Positions 8,636-17,685 of a stretch of 64,000 bases of DNA are shown here, in pieces (position 1 is the first letter of the stretch; each line of letters begins with the position of its first letter). The notes beneath the pieces were generated by a model. The model saw only the letters and a list, made by a program, of their open reading frames with translations. It made no database searches and had not been told where the DNA came from. Source of the DNA: Azospirillum brasilense. Lineage in GTDB: Bacteria > Pseudomonadota > Alphaproteobacteria > Azospirillales > Azospirillaceae. Location of the stretch: NCBI RefSeq assembly GCF_007827815.1, contig NZ_VITH01000002.1:1-64000 (forward strand), in the 5' to 3' direction. The position numbers and the translations under genes are program-made.

Positions 8636-9532
8636 TCACCGCCCCTGGGCGAACTCCGCCCGCATCCAGGCACGGAAGGCGGCGACCTCCGGGCGGCGCA
8701 GGCTGTCCTGGGCGGTGACAAGCCAATAGGCGCTTTTCGCGCGCAGGCGCGGCCCCATCACCTCGACCAGCTGGCCGGACGCCAGCTCCGGGTCGACGGT
8801 CGGACGCCGCCCGATGATGACGCCCAGCCCGCGCACCGCAGCGTCCACCGCCATGTGGATGGCGTCCAGCCGCAACCCGCGCTTCAGCCCGTCGTCCAGC
8901 GCCGACGGCGGCAGGCCCGCGGCTTCGGCCCAGGCGGTCCAGTCCTCCGACACGTCGGCGACGTGGAGCAGCGGGACGGTGGCGAGGTCGGCGGGACCGG
9001 CGATGCGCGTCGCCAGGGCGGGGGCGGCCACCGGGACGAGGTCCTCCTCCATCAGCTTCAGCGCGGCCAGACCGGGCCAGTCGCCCCGGCCCAGCCGGAT
9101 GCCGGCGTCGATGCCGTCGCGGGGGAACTCGACCACCCGGTGGGCGGTGTCCAGCGCCACCGTGATCGCCGGGTGACGCTCCTGGAAGGCGGGCAGGCGG
9201 GGGATCAGCCAGCGCAGGGCGAAGGTCGGGGCGGCGCTGACCGACAGCCGCCCGCTGGGGGCCCGGCCGGGCACGCTTTCCGTCGCCAGCGCCAGCGACT
9301 GCAGCGCGTCGCGCACGCGGGGCAGGTAGGCGTGGCCGGCGGGGGTCAGCGACAGGCTGCGGTTGCCGCGCAGGAACAGCTCCACCCCCAGCCAGTCCTC
9401 CAGCGTCTGGATGCCGTGGCTGACCGCGCTGGGGGTCAGGTGCAGCTCTTCCGCCGCCGCCTTGAAGCTCTGGTGGCGGCCGGCGGCCTCGAACAGGCGC
9501 AGGGTGTTGAGGGGCGGCAGTCGGTAGGCCAT
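8636..9532 (-). CDS. LysR-family transcriptional regulator (GcvA-like)
   Basis: A 298-residue LysR-type regulator. The N-terminal winged helix-turn-helix (residues about 7-66, with AAEELHLTPSAVSHGIQTLE) binds DNA. The remainder is a periplasmic-binding-like effector domain starting at SGRLSVSAAPTFA. The segment FALRWLIPRL and the overall style match the GcvA group. The ligand and targets cannot be told from sequence. It is downstream of trxA but separated from it by a bidirectional terminator, so it is likely transcribed alone. Confidence 0.9.
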   Translation of the reverse strand: MAYRLPPLNTLRLFEAAGRHQSFKAAAEELHLTPSAVSHGIQTLEDWLGVELFLRGNRSLSLTPAGHAYLPRVRDALQSLALATESVPGRAPSGRLSVSAAPTFALRWLIPRLPAFQERHPAITVALDTAHRVVEFPRDGIDAGIRLGRGDWPGLAALKLMEEDLVPVAAPALATRIAGPADLATVPLLHVADVSEDWTAWAEAAGLPPSALDDGLKRGLRLDAIHMAVDAAVRGLGVIIGRRPTVDPELASGQLVEVMGPRLRAKSAYWLVTAQDSLRRPEVAAFRAWMRAEFAQGR

Positions 9533-9572
9533 GGCCCGCGCAGTCTCCGACAGGCCGCAAGGCCGCGCAAAC

Positions 9573-9603
9573 AAAAAGCCCCGCCGGAAGGGCGGGGCTT
9601 TTC
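9573..9603. terminator. Terminator between trxA and the LysR gene
   Basis: AAAAGCCCCGCC and GGCGGGGCTTTT form a near-perfect hairpin with a GGAAG-type loop, with A-run and T-run flanks on both strands. It follows trxA on the minus strand and separates it from the LysR gene start 40 bases on. Confidence 0.92.
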
Positions 9604-9625
9604 GATCGTCCGGGGACCGCTTGGC

Positions 9626-9949
9626 TCAGAGAGCCTCGTCGACCCACGTGAACAGGGCGGTCTTCGGCAGGGCGCCGATCTTGGTGGCGGCGACGTTGCC
9701 GTTCTTGAACAGCATCAGCGTCGGGATGCCGCGCACGCCGTATTTGGTCGGGGTGCCGGGGTTGTCGTCGATGTTCAGCTTGGCGACGGTGACCTTGCCG
9801 CCATACTCCTTGGCGAGGTCGTCGAGCGCGGGAGCAATCATCTTGCAGGGGCCGCACCACTCCGCCCAGAAATCGACCAGGACCGGACCGTCGGCCTTCA
9901 GCACGTCCTGCTCGAAGCTGTCGTCGGTGACCTTGATGGGATCGCTCAT
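9626..9949 (-). CDS. trxA: Thioredoxin
   Basis: A 107-residue thioredoxin of normal length, a cytoplasmic protein-disulphide reductant. The active site is WCGPCK, the cis-proline region reads GIPTLML, and the buried Asp is in VDFWAEWC. The ATG at 9949 is chosen because the typical N-terminus begins there. It follows addA at the end of the tsaE-to-addA cluster, a common alphaproteobacterial order, but a 228-bp gap suggests its own promoter. Confidence 0.97.
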   Translation of the reverse strand: MSDPIKVTDDSFEQDVLKADGPVLVDFWAEWCGPCKMIAPALDDLAKEYGGKVTVAKLNIDDNPGTPTKYGVRGIPTLMLFKNGNVAATKIGALPKTALFTWVDEAL

Positions 9950-10177
9950 GTGACCTCTATGCCTGGGTTCAGGGGCACCGCCGCGCCGATTTTCCACCGG
10001 CGGCGGACCCATCCCTCATCGGTGGAATTTGCCAAAATGTATGACCGAGCCCCCTCATTGGTCAAGCCGGGGCGCGAATGCGGTCTCGTCAACCCAATCC
10101 GCCGCCCCGTGCAACGCGGCCGGGGGTGAAAAGTTCCAAAGGCGGACTATCGCGCGCGCCTCACTCCGGAAGTTCCA

Positions 10178-13100
10178 TCAGGGCGGCAACTCCATCAAAG
10201 CGGGGGTGTCGGTCCACAGCAGGACGCAGCGCACCGCCTTGTCCGGGTAGATGGCGCGCAGCGCCGCACGGTAGGCCTCCATCTGGCGGACGTAGACGGG
10301 CGGCACGTCCTCCGCGCGGACGGGTGGCGGGCGGTTGGTCTTGTAGTCGACGATCCACACCGCGTCGTCCTCGATCACCAACCGGTCGACCCGGCCCGAC
10401 AGGGCGCGCCCGGTCACCAGACCGACCACCTCCACCTCGGCGCGGGAATTGGGGCCGAACAGCCGGGCAAAGCGCGGGTCGGTCAGGACGCGCATCGTTT
10501 CGGATGCGATTTCATCCTGGCGCTCGGCCGTCAGCTCATGCCCGGGGCGGGCGAGGTAGCGGCGGGCGGCGGCCTCCCGCGCGTCGGGCGGCAGGTCGGG
10601 CAGGGTCTGCATCAGCCGGTGGATCAGCAGGCCGCGCTTGAAGCGCGCCCCGTCATCCTCGCCCAGCGGGGAGCGCATCGCCGGCTCGTCGCCGTCGGGG
10701 CGGGAGGGGGTGAGGGGACGCGACGGCTCCGGCTCCTCCGGCGCGGCGGCGGTCAGCCAGGGCGGGGCCTCCTGCGCCGCCAGCACGCGGCCGGCCCCGG
10801 CTCCGTCCGGCTTGGGAACGGCGGTCTGCGGGTCGGCCAGCCGCCATCCCTCGCCGCTCCAGCCGTCCGGGCAGAGGGTGGAGAAGTCAAAGGGGTGCGG
10901 CACGCCGATCTCGCCCATCGCGGCCTCGACCAGCTTGTACCAGCAAGCCTCCGACGGCTCCTTCCTGCCCTGGAAGCCGCAGACGTACAGCCGGTCCTCC
11001 GCGCGGGTCAGGGCGACGTACAGCAGGCGCCTGTACTCCTGGTCGCGGCGGCGGTTGGCGCGGGCGCGCGCCTCGGCGCACAGCGCGTCCTCCTGCGAGC
11101 GGCGGGCGGCGAAGAGCGGCACGGCGCAGCCCTCGTCGGGCCAGAGGATCGGCGGACTCTGGGTCGGCGTGCCCAGCGTGTCGGGCAGGAAGACGATGGG
11201 CGCCTGAAGCCCCTTCGACCCGTGCACCGTCATGATGCGTACGCGTCCGCCGCCCTGCTCCAGCTCGCGCTTGATCTCCGCCTCGCTGGCCGCCAGCCAG
11301 GCCAGGAAATTCTGCAGCGACGGCGGCTCGGTCTTCTCGAAGGCGAGGCATACGGCCAGGAATTCGTCCAGCGGGTCCTGCGCGTCGGGGCCGAGCCGCT
11401 TCAGGAGGGCGCGGCGGCCCGACCCGTCCGGATCGGCCGGGCAGGGGGCGGCCAGCAGCCCGGCGAACAGCTCGTAGGGCGCCAGGAAATCGGTGCGGGC
11501 CAACTGCGCGCCCAGATAGCGGCGGGCCGGGCGGTAGGTGGGATCGTCCTCCGCTTTCGCCACCAGCGCCCGCCACAGCGTGCCGCGCCGCCCGTGGGCG
11601 AGGTCGAACAGCTGGTCCTCGCTTAGCCCGATCAGCGGCCCCTTGAGGACGGTGGCCAGAGTCAGGTCGTCTTCCGGCAGCAGCAGGAACTCGCACAGCG
11701 CCATCAGGTCCATGACCGCCAGCTGCTCGGTCAGCACCATGCGGTCGACGCCGGCCACCGGAACGGCGCGGTCCTTCAGCGCGCGCACCAGCTCCGTCAC
11801 GAAGGCGGTGCGGCGGCGGACCAGCACCATGACGTCGCCGGGCTGGATCGGCCGGCCGCGCGACTCGAGCGACTCGCCGCGCTGGGTCCAGTCGCGGATG
11901 GTGTCGGCGATGACCGCGGCCAGCCGGGCCGACGGCGAATCGGCGGCCTCGCGCTCCACCGGCGGCGCCCAGGCGGGCGGGTCGGCGGCTTCCGCCGGCT
12001 TCACCGGGGGCCACAGCTCGACCAGACCGGCATGGCCGCGGCGGAAGGCGCGGTGGCGGATCACCGGGCTCGTTTCGGACGCGACACCATCCTTGGCGCC
12101 GTCCAGCCCGAACACCGCGTCCACGGTTTGCAGCACGGTGGCGGTGGAGCGGAAGGAGATGTCCAGCGCCACCGCGTGCCAGTCGCGCTCGGCGGCCTTG
12201 GCGCGGGTCTGGAAATGGCGGCGCATGCGGGCGAATTCGGCAGGGTCGGCGCGCTGGAAGCTGAAGATCGACTGCTTCTCGTCGCCCACCGCGAAGACGG
12301 TGCGGGTCGTTTCGCCCCCGTCGCGGGCGCTGAGGCCGGCGAAGAATTCCTCGGCGATGGAGCCGACGACCTGCCACTGCTCCGGGTTGGTGTCCTGCGC
12401 CTCGTCGATCAGGATGTGGTCCAGCCCGCCGTCCAGCTTGAACAGCACCCAGGGCACGGCGGGGACACCGTCCTTGCCGCGCAGCAGGGCGTTGGCCGAC
12501 AGGATCAGGTCGTCGTAGTCGAGCAGCGCCTTGGCCTTCTTCTTCGCCTCATAGGCGCTCAGAAGCGACTCGGCCAGGGTCAGCAGGGCGGTGGTGGAGG
12601 CGGCGACCCCGGCCGAGCGAACCCGTTTCATCAGCGAAACGAGCCGTTCCGCCTCACGCTCCAGAGCCGTCAGGGCGGCGGGGAAGGAGGTTGCCGGCTT
12701 CTTGGTGATCAGCGTCTTGCGCGCGCCGCCCTCCGCGGTCAGGAAATGGCGGACGTAGATCTGGAAGGCGCGCACGCGGTTTTCTGCGGCGTCCAGCCAG
12801 CTCTGGATGCCGACTCCGCGCTCCTCGTCGGTCTTGCTGCCGGTGGACAGCGCCCGGCAGGCGTCGCGCAGCCCCGGAACGTCGAAGGCGTGGTCGGCGC
12901 AGGCCTCGCGCAGGATCGCCGCCTCGGTGATGCCGGGCGGCACGCCCAGCGCCTCGTGAACCGCGTCCGCCGCGCCGTCCAACCCGTGAAAGCTCTCGAA
13001 CAGGCGCTGGATTCGCCCGCGCTCGCTGGCCAGCTCGGCCAGGATGTCGGCGAACTCCTCGGCGTTCAGCTCGGCGGTCAGGCGGGCCATCGCCTTGCCG

Positions 13101-13648
13101 AGCGGGCTGTCCGGGGCGGCGCGGCCGGCGTGCAGCACCTCGTCCCGCGCCTCGGTCAGCAGACCGGCGGATGTCCGCTCGTCCATCACCTCGAAATGCG
13201 GGGCGAGTCCGGCCTCCAGCGGGAAGCGGCGCAGCAGCGACTGGCAGAAGGCGTGGATCGTCTGAATCTTCATGCCGCCCGGGCAATCCACCACCTGGGC
13301 GAACAGCCGGCGGGCGATGGTGCGGGTCTCCGCGCTCGGCCGCTCGCCGCAGAGGTCGGCGAGCCGGTCCTCCAGCCCCTCGTCGGGCAGGGTCGCCCAG
13401 ATGCCCAGCGTGCGGTTGATGCGGATGGACATCTCCGCCGCCGCCGCCTTGGTGAAGGTCAGGCAGAGGATGCGCGCCGGCGCGGTGCCGGACAGCATCA
13501 GCCGCAGCACGCGGTCGGTCAGCACCTTCGTCTTGCCGGACCCGGCGGAGGCGCCCACCCACACCGACGACAGCGGATCGGAGGCGAGCCGCTGCGCGAC
13601 GTTGGGGTCCAGCGGCAGGTCGCGGACGGGGAAGTCGAGGACGGTCAT
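10178..13648 (-). CDS. addA: Double-strand-break repair helicase/nuclease subunit AddA
   Basis: The 1156-residue helicase-nuclease subunit of AddAB, the RecBCD counterpart that processes DNA ends for RecA loading. Visible features are Walker A GASAGSGKT (residues 32-40), the DEAQD-type motif II in LIDEAQDTNPEQW, motif V in MTVHGSKGLQAPIVFLP, motif VI in LYVALTRAEDRLYV, and a C-terminal RecB-type nuclease site with GRVDRL and WIVDYKTNR. addB lies upstream on the same strand across a 150-bp spacer that holds a palindromic repeat. Confidence 0.97.
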   Translation of the reverse strand: MTVLDFPVRDLPLDPNVAQRLASDPLSSVWVGASAGSGKTKVLTDRVLRLMLSGTAPARILCLTFTKAAAAEMSIRINRTLGIWATLPDEGLEDRLADLCGERPSAETRTIARRLFAQVVDCPGGMKIQTIHAFCQSLLRRFPLEAGLAPHFEVMDERTSAGLLTEARDEVLHAGRAAPDSPLGKAMARLTAELNAEEFADILAELASERGRIQRLFESFHGLDGAADAVHEALGVPPGITEAAILREACADHAFDVPGLRDACRALSTGSKTDEERGVGIQSWLDAAENRVRAFQIYVRHFLTAEGGARKTLITKKPATSFPAALTALEREAERLVSLMKRVRSAGVAASTTALLTLAESLLSAYEAKKKAKALLDYDDLILSANALLRGKDGVPAVPWVLFKLDGGLDHILIDEAQDTNPEQWQVVGSIAEEFFAGLSARDGGETTRTVFAVGDEKQSIFSFQRADPAEFARMRRHFQTRAKAAERDWHAVALDISFRSTATVLQTVDAVFGLDGAKDGVASETSPVIRHRAFRRGHAGLVELWPPVKPAEAADPPAWAPPVEREAADSPSARLAAVIADTIRDWTQRGESLESRGRPIQPGDVMVLVRRRTAFVTELVRALKDRAVPVAGVDRMVLTEQLAVMDLMALCEFLLLPEDDLTLATVLKGPLIGLSEDQLFDLAHGRRGTLWRALVAKAEDDPTYRPARRYLGAQLARTDFLAPYELFAGLLAAPCPADPDGSGRRALLKRLGPDAQDPLDEFLAVCLAFEKTEPPSLQNFLAWLAASEAEIKRELEQGGGRVRIMTVHGSKGLQAPIVFLPDTLGTPTQSPPILWPDEGCAVPLFAARRSQEDALCAEARARANRRRDQEYRRLLYVALTRAEDRLYVCGFQGRKEPSEACWYKLVEAAMGEIGVPHPFDFSTLCPDGWSGEGWRLADPQTAVPKPDGAGAGRVLAAQEAPPWLTAAAPEEPEPSRPLTPSRPDGDEPAMRSPLGEDDGARFKRGLLIHRLMQTLPDLPPDAREAAARRYLARPGHELTAERQDEIASETMRVLTDPRFARLFGPNSRAEVEVVGLVTGRALSGRVDRLVIEDDAVWIVDYKTNRPPPVRAEDVPPVYVRQMEAYRAALRAIYPDKAVRCVLLWTDTPALMELPP

Positions 13649-13688
13649 GGGCGGGTCGTGGGGTGTGGGGCGGTGGGGGTTGCGGGTG

Positions 13689-13790
13689 CCCCCTCCCTAA
13701 CCCTCCCCCGCTTTGCGGGAGAGGGGACTGCCGCCGCTTCGCGCAAAATCCCCTCCCTCGCCGCAGGCGGGGGAGGGTTGGGGAGGGGGC
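13689..13790. repeat. BIME-like palindromic element (copy 2) in the addB-addA spacer
   Basis: Outer arms CCCTCCCTAACCCTCCCCCG (13691-13710) and its approximate inverse (CGGGGGAGGGTTGGGGAGGG near 13768-13787) enclose a smaller stem. A 24-base internal core at 13723-13746 is identical to that of the copy near 51549. It lies inside a presumed operon, so it could attenuate or stabilise the addA message. Confidence 0.8.
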
Positions 13791-13799
13791 CGCGGCGCA

Positions 13800-16778
13800 T
13801 CACCCCTCACCCCCATCGCCACCCGCCGACCACTCCTGCACCCGCGCGAGGTGGGCGTAGTCGGTGTAGCGCGGGGCCATGGCCGGGCGGGGGCAGGAGC
13901 GGTAGGGGGTGGCGGGGTCGTCGAAATGGCGGATCAGCTCCTCCAGACCGGCGCGGGCCTCGGCGGCCAGAGTCGCCGGGTCGCCCTTCACCGCCTTCTC
14001 CTCGCCCGGCGGGTCGCCGCCGGACAGGCGCCAGAAGGCCAGTTCCGCCACCCGGTTCTTCGCGACCCCGGCGAAGCCGCCGGCCTCGGCCATGGCGGCC
14101 TCCAGCGGGAGCTGCGGGGCAAAGCCCAGCTCGATCTCGCGGGTCGAGGGCGGGGTGCCGGTCTTGTAGTCGATCAGGACCAAGCCCAAGCCGCCCGAAT
14201 CGATGCGGTCGGCCTTGGCGGTCAGCAGGAAGGGGCCGGCGGGGCCGCTCAGCGTCAGCTCGCCCGATACCTCGGTGGCGAGCGGCTTCAGGGTGCGGCG
14301 GCGGTCGCGCTCCAGCCCGACGAACCACTCGGCGATGCGCTCGAAGCGCGGCCACCAGAAGGCCCAGACGTCGGGATGGCTGTGCAGCAGCGGGCCGAAG
14401 GACTCGCGGCCCATCGCCAGCAGCCGGTGCAGCGCGTCGTCGGGCAGTTGGCCGGGATAGGCCTTCACGAAGGCGTCCAGGGCGGCGTGGATGAACTGGC
14501 CGCGGTCAGCGGCGCCGGGGTCGGCGGCGATGGGGTCGAGCTTGCGCAGGCGCAGCACATGCTCGGCGTAGATGGCGTAGGGGTCGCGCATCCACTTCTC
14601 GATCTTGGTGACCGACAGCTTGCGCGGGCGGGCGGACACCGGCGGGCGCGGCTCCGGCGGGGCGACGGGGCGCACGGCGTCCGGCTCGTCCAGACCGCGC
14701 GCCCAGGCCAGCCAGGGCTCCCCGGCCAGCTCGATCCGGCCGTCCAGACCCAGCGCGCGCAGCACCGTCTCCAGCCGCAGCAGCCAGCGCGACGGCACGG
14801 TGGGCGTGCCGTCCACCCGCTCCGCGCGGGTCAGCACGACCTCCTCGGCGCCGCAGGCGTGGGTGAAGTCGTGGGCGGACAGGCCGACCATGCGCTCCGG
14901 GCTGGGCAGGCCGAAGTCGCGGCGCATCGGGCGCGACATCCAGGGGTCGGCGTCGGGATCGGGCGGCCAAGTCCCCTCGTTCAGCCCGCCGAGGACCAGC
15001 AGGTCGAAATGCTGAAGGCGCGCTTCCATGGGGCCGAGGATGTAGAGGCGCGGGTGCAGGCCGAAGCGCGGGCGCACCGGGCGCATCGCCATCAGCGCGT
15101 CGAGCAGCGCCGGATAGTCCTTGCCGGGAACGGCGGGGAAACCGTCCGCCGCCGCCAGCAGCTCATGGACGAAGGTCGCGGCCTCCTCGCCGTCGTCCTG
15201 CCGCCACAGGAACTCCGACCCTGGTGCGTCGGTGCGCGAGGCCAGCGCCTCCGCGAAGGCGACGTGGGCGCGGACGAGGTCGCCGAGCGGCGCCTCGCTG
15301 AACAAAGCCTCCATGAAGGGGGCGGCGAGCCTTTCCAGCGTCTCCAGCCAGCCGAGCAGGGCGGCCTGCTGGTCCGGGTGGTCGAAGCGGTCGGCGGCCT
15401 TCAGCGCGGCGATCAGCCCGGCGAAACCCTCCGCCGGGCGGGGGCCGCGCAGCACGGTGCGCTCCAGCGCGCGGGCGGAGCGGCGGAACTCCGCCGGGTC
15501 GTGGCCGCCGGCGGCCAGCGGGTGCTTGGCGAGCGCCAGCAGGGCCAGCGGGTGGGCGCGGCTGGCGGCCAGTTCGGCGGTCAGCCGCAGATAGGTGCCG
15601 ACCGCGGTGTGGACCAGCGGCTGGCCCGCCGAGTCGTTGACCGCGATGCCCCAGCGGGTCAGCGCCATGGCGACCCGGCGCGCGAGGTTGCGGTCGGGGG
15701 AGACCAGCGCCGCCGTCTTGCCCGGAGTCTCCAGCGCGTGGCGGAGCAGCAGGGCGATGACCGACGCCTCCTCCTCCGCGGTCGGGGCGTCGATGCGGGT
15801 CAGCCCGTCCAGGGCCGCGGCGTCCAGCCCGTCCAGCTCCCGCCAGCTTTCCGTGGTGGCGGCGGGGCGCATGGCCTCGGCCAGCAGGCGGGCGCGGGCG
15901 GCCCGCGGCTCCTCCGCGTCGTTCCAGCGGCGGACGGCGGCGCGGCCGACCGACAGCCGGTCGAGCAGGTGGGCGAGGCCGTGTTGCGGGTGCGCCTCGT
16001 CGGCGCGGATGGCGTCCCAGCTCGCCTCGTCGGCCTCCAGGTCGAGGCCGGGCAGCACGACGGCGCCCTGCGGCAGGGCGGCGACCACCGCCAGCAGGTC
16101 GGCCGACGCCGGGATGGAGCCGGTGGAGCCGGCGGCGATCACCAGCCCCTGCGGCGGCTCCGCCCGCCAGAGCGCGGCTTGCGTCTGGAGCACGAGGTTG
16201 CGGCGCTGCGCCGGGTCGGTCAGCGCGCTGGCGCCGAGAACTCCAGGCCATTGCTCGGTAATAATTCGGAGGAACTTCAGCGTTTGCTGCCAGTGTGCCG
16301 CATAATCTTCGGGGACTAGTGCGGCCAAGCGTTCAAAGTCTATGCTTTCCGTCCAAACGGCATCAATTAGCCGACCTAAGTCTGCGCCAAGACGAACTGC
16401 TTGTGCAGTGGTGGCGGACATGCCTTCCGCTGCTAGAACGAAACGTGCAAGCGTAAGCTGGCGTGACAATGGCTTGACGGCGTCCGGCAGCTCCAGCGGC
16501 ACGCCGGGCAGCTCCTCCGCCGAGGTCAGGCTGAGCGAGGCGGCGTCCAGCTCGCCCAGCGGGCTCATCCGCGGCAGCAGCATCGGCTGCCCGCCGGAGC
16601 GGCGCAGGAAGGCCTCGCGCAGCGAGCGGCAGGAGCGGCGCGTCGGCAGCAGGACGGTCACTCCGGCCAGCGCCAGCGGGTCGTTCCCCACACGGTCCAG
16701 GATGCCCGCGGCGAGCTCGTCCACGAAGGACACGCCGGTGGGAATCGAATAGACCTTGGGCTCCGCCCTGCCGCTCAT
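13800..16778 (-). CDS. addB: Double-strand-break repair protein AddB
   Basis: A 992-residue AddB, the partner of AddA, which carries the second nuclease and recognises Chi-like sequences in characterised systems. The N-terminus has VLLPTRRSCRSLREAF, typical of alphaproteobacterial AddB. The C-terminal nuclease motif LIDYKTGTPP near residue 875 is intact, preceded by conserved LSVTKIEKWMRDPYAIYAEH-type sequence. Between about 16240 and 16480 (roughly residues 100-180) base composition drops sharply and rare codons (CTA, TTA, ATA) appear, yet the frame and protein remain conserved in style. The gene is followed by addA. Confidence 0.95.
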   Translation of the reverse strand: MSGRAEPKVYSIPTGVSFVDELAAGILDRVGNDPLALAGVTVLLPTRRSCRSLREAFLRRSGGQPMLLPRMSPLGELDAASLSLTSAEELPGVPLELPDAVKPLSRQLTLARFVLAAEGMSATTAQAVRLGADLGRLIDAVWTESIDFERLAALVPEDYAAHWQQTLKFLRIITEQWPGVLGASALTDPAQRRNLVLQTQAALWRAEPPQGLVIAAGSTGSIPASADLLAVVAALPQGAVVLPGLDLEADEASWDAIRADEAHPQHGLAHLLDRLSVGRAAVRRWNDAEEPRAARARLLAEAMRPAATTESWRELDGLDAAALDGLTRIDAPTAEEEASVIALLLRHALETPGKTAALVSPDRNLARRVAMALTRWGIAVNDSAGQPLVHTAVGTYLRLTAELAASRAHPLALLALAKHPLAAGGHDPAEFRRSARALERTVLRGPRPAEGFAGLIAALKAADRFDHPDQQAALLGWLETLERLAAPFMEALFSEAPLGDLVRAHVAFAEALASRTDAPGSEFLWRQDDGEEAATFVHELLAAADGFPAVPGKDYPALLDALMAMRPVRPRFGLHPRLYILGPMEARLQHFDLLVLGGLNEGTWPPDPDADPWMSRPMRRDFGLPSPERMVGLSAHDFTHACGAEEVVLTRAERVDGTPTVPSRWLLRLETVLRALGLDGRIELAGEPWLAWARGLDEPDAVRPVAPPEPRPPVSARPRKLSVTKIEKWMRDPYAIYAEHVLRLRKLDPIAADPGAADRGQFIHAALDAFVKAYPGQLPDDALHRLLAMGRESFGPLLHSHPDVWAFWWPRFERIAEWFVGLERDRRRTLKPLATEVSGELTLSGPAGPFLLTAKADRIDSGGLGLVLIDYKTGTPPSTREIELGFAPQLPLEAAMAEAGGFAGVAKNRVAELAFWRLSGGDPPGEEKAVKGDPATLAAEARAGLEELIRHFDDPATPYRSCPRPAMAPRYTDYAHLARVQEWSAGGDGGEG

Positions 16779-16903
16779 GCCTGCCCCGGAAGCTGTATCG
16801 TCAGACGCGCGAGGATACTAGATGTGGGGCAATGAGACCACAAAGCGTCAAGGAATACAAAAATTCTCACAAAGCGGCCGTCGGGTGGCCGTCCGGATGC
16901 CGG

Positions 16904-17683
16904 TCAGGTGGTGACCACCGACACGTCGCTCATCGACAGCATCTCCTCCGTTTCGGCCAGCGCGTCGGGGGTGCCGATGTGGAACCACAACCCGTCATGG
17001 GCGAGGCCGAAGAGGCGCCCGGCCTCCTGCGCGCGGTCCCAGACGCGGTTGGTGGAAAAGGCGCCGTCGGGGGTGTCCTGCCCGAACAGCCCAGGCTTCA
17101 CGATCTGGACGCCGGCGTAGACGAAGGGGGCGATCTCCATCTCGCCGCGCCGGGTCAGCCGGCCCAGCGGGTCCATGTGGTAATCGCCGCGCCCCTCGTA
17201 GCCCACCGCCTTGGTGGTCGCCATCAGCAGCAGGAGCGCGTCCATCTCGTCCGGGTTCCAGTGGCGGGCCAGCCGCGCCAGCGTGGGGGAGGGGCCGTCG
17301 AGCCACAGGATGTCGGCGTTGACCACATAGACCGGGTCGGTGCCGAGCAGCGGCAGGGCCTTCTTCACGCCGCCGCCGGTCTCCAGCAGCGTGTCCTCCG
17401 GCGACAGGGTGATGGCCGGGGCGGTCCGTCCGGCCAGATGGGCGGCGATCATCTCGCCCTTGTAGTGGCTGTTGACCACGGCGGCGGTCACGTCGGCCTC
17501 CTCCAGCCGGTCGAGCGCGTGGTCGAGCATCGGCTTGCCCATCACCGGGATCAGGGGCTTCGGGCGCTCCAGGGTCAGCGGGCGCATCCGCAGGCCCAGC
17601 CCGGCGGCCATCACCATGGCCTTGGCGGGGGCGGTGGTCACAGACGGCGTCTTGGTGCGGGTCTTCTTCGAGAGAGGCGACAT
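16904..17683 (-). CDS. murU: N-acetylmuramate-1-phosphate uridylyltransferase (MurU-like)
   Basis: A 259-residue nucleotidyltransferase. The signature AAGLGLRMRPLT is followed by the conserved KP of RPKPLIPV, the usual sugar-phosphate nucleotidyltransferase start. Asp in VVNADILW is the expected metal ligand. Together with AmgK, MurU turns recycled MurNAc into UDP-MurNAc, bypassing de novo synthesis. The gene begins two bases after the amgK stop (an overlapping TTG at 17689 is an alternative start). The pairing with amgK is the main support for this assignment over a generic sugar nucleotidyltransferase. Confidence 0.85.
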   Translation of the reverse strand: MSPLSKKTRTKTPSVTTAPAKAMVMAAGLGLRMRPLTLERPKPLIPVMGKPMLDHALDRLEEADVTAAVVNSHYKGEMIAAHLAGRTAPAITLSPEDTLLETGGGVKKALPLLGTDPVYVVNADILWLDGPSPTLARLARHWNPDEMDALLLLMATTKAVGYEGRGDYHMDPLGRLTRRGEMEIAPFVYAGVQIVKPGLFGQDTPDGAFSTNRVWDRAQEAGRLFGLAHDGLWFHIGTPDALAETEEMLSMSDVSVVTT

Positions 17684-17685
17684 AA

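Noticed and set aside
9950-10177. A small gene or regulatory RNA between trxA and addA
   Set aside because: Short frames there lack ribosome sites and no stable multi-stem structure was apparent by eye.
13713-16319. An 868-codon plus-strand frame opposite addB
   Set aside because: Same GC artefact. The protein is a Gln/Arg/Gly-rich mixture with no domain, while the minus-strand frame encodes a recognisable AddB.
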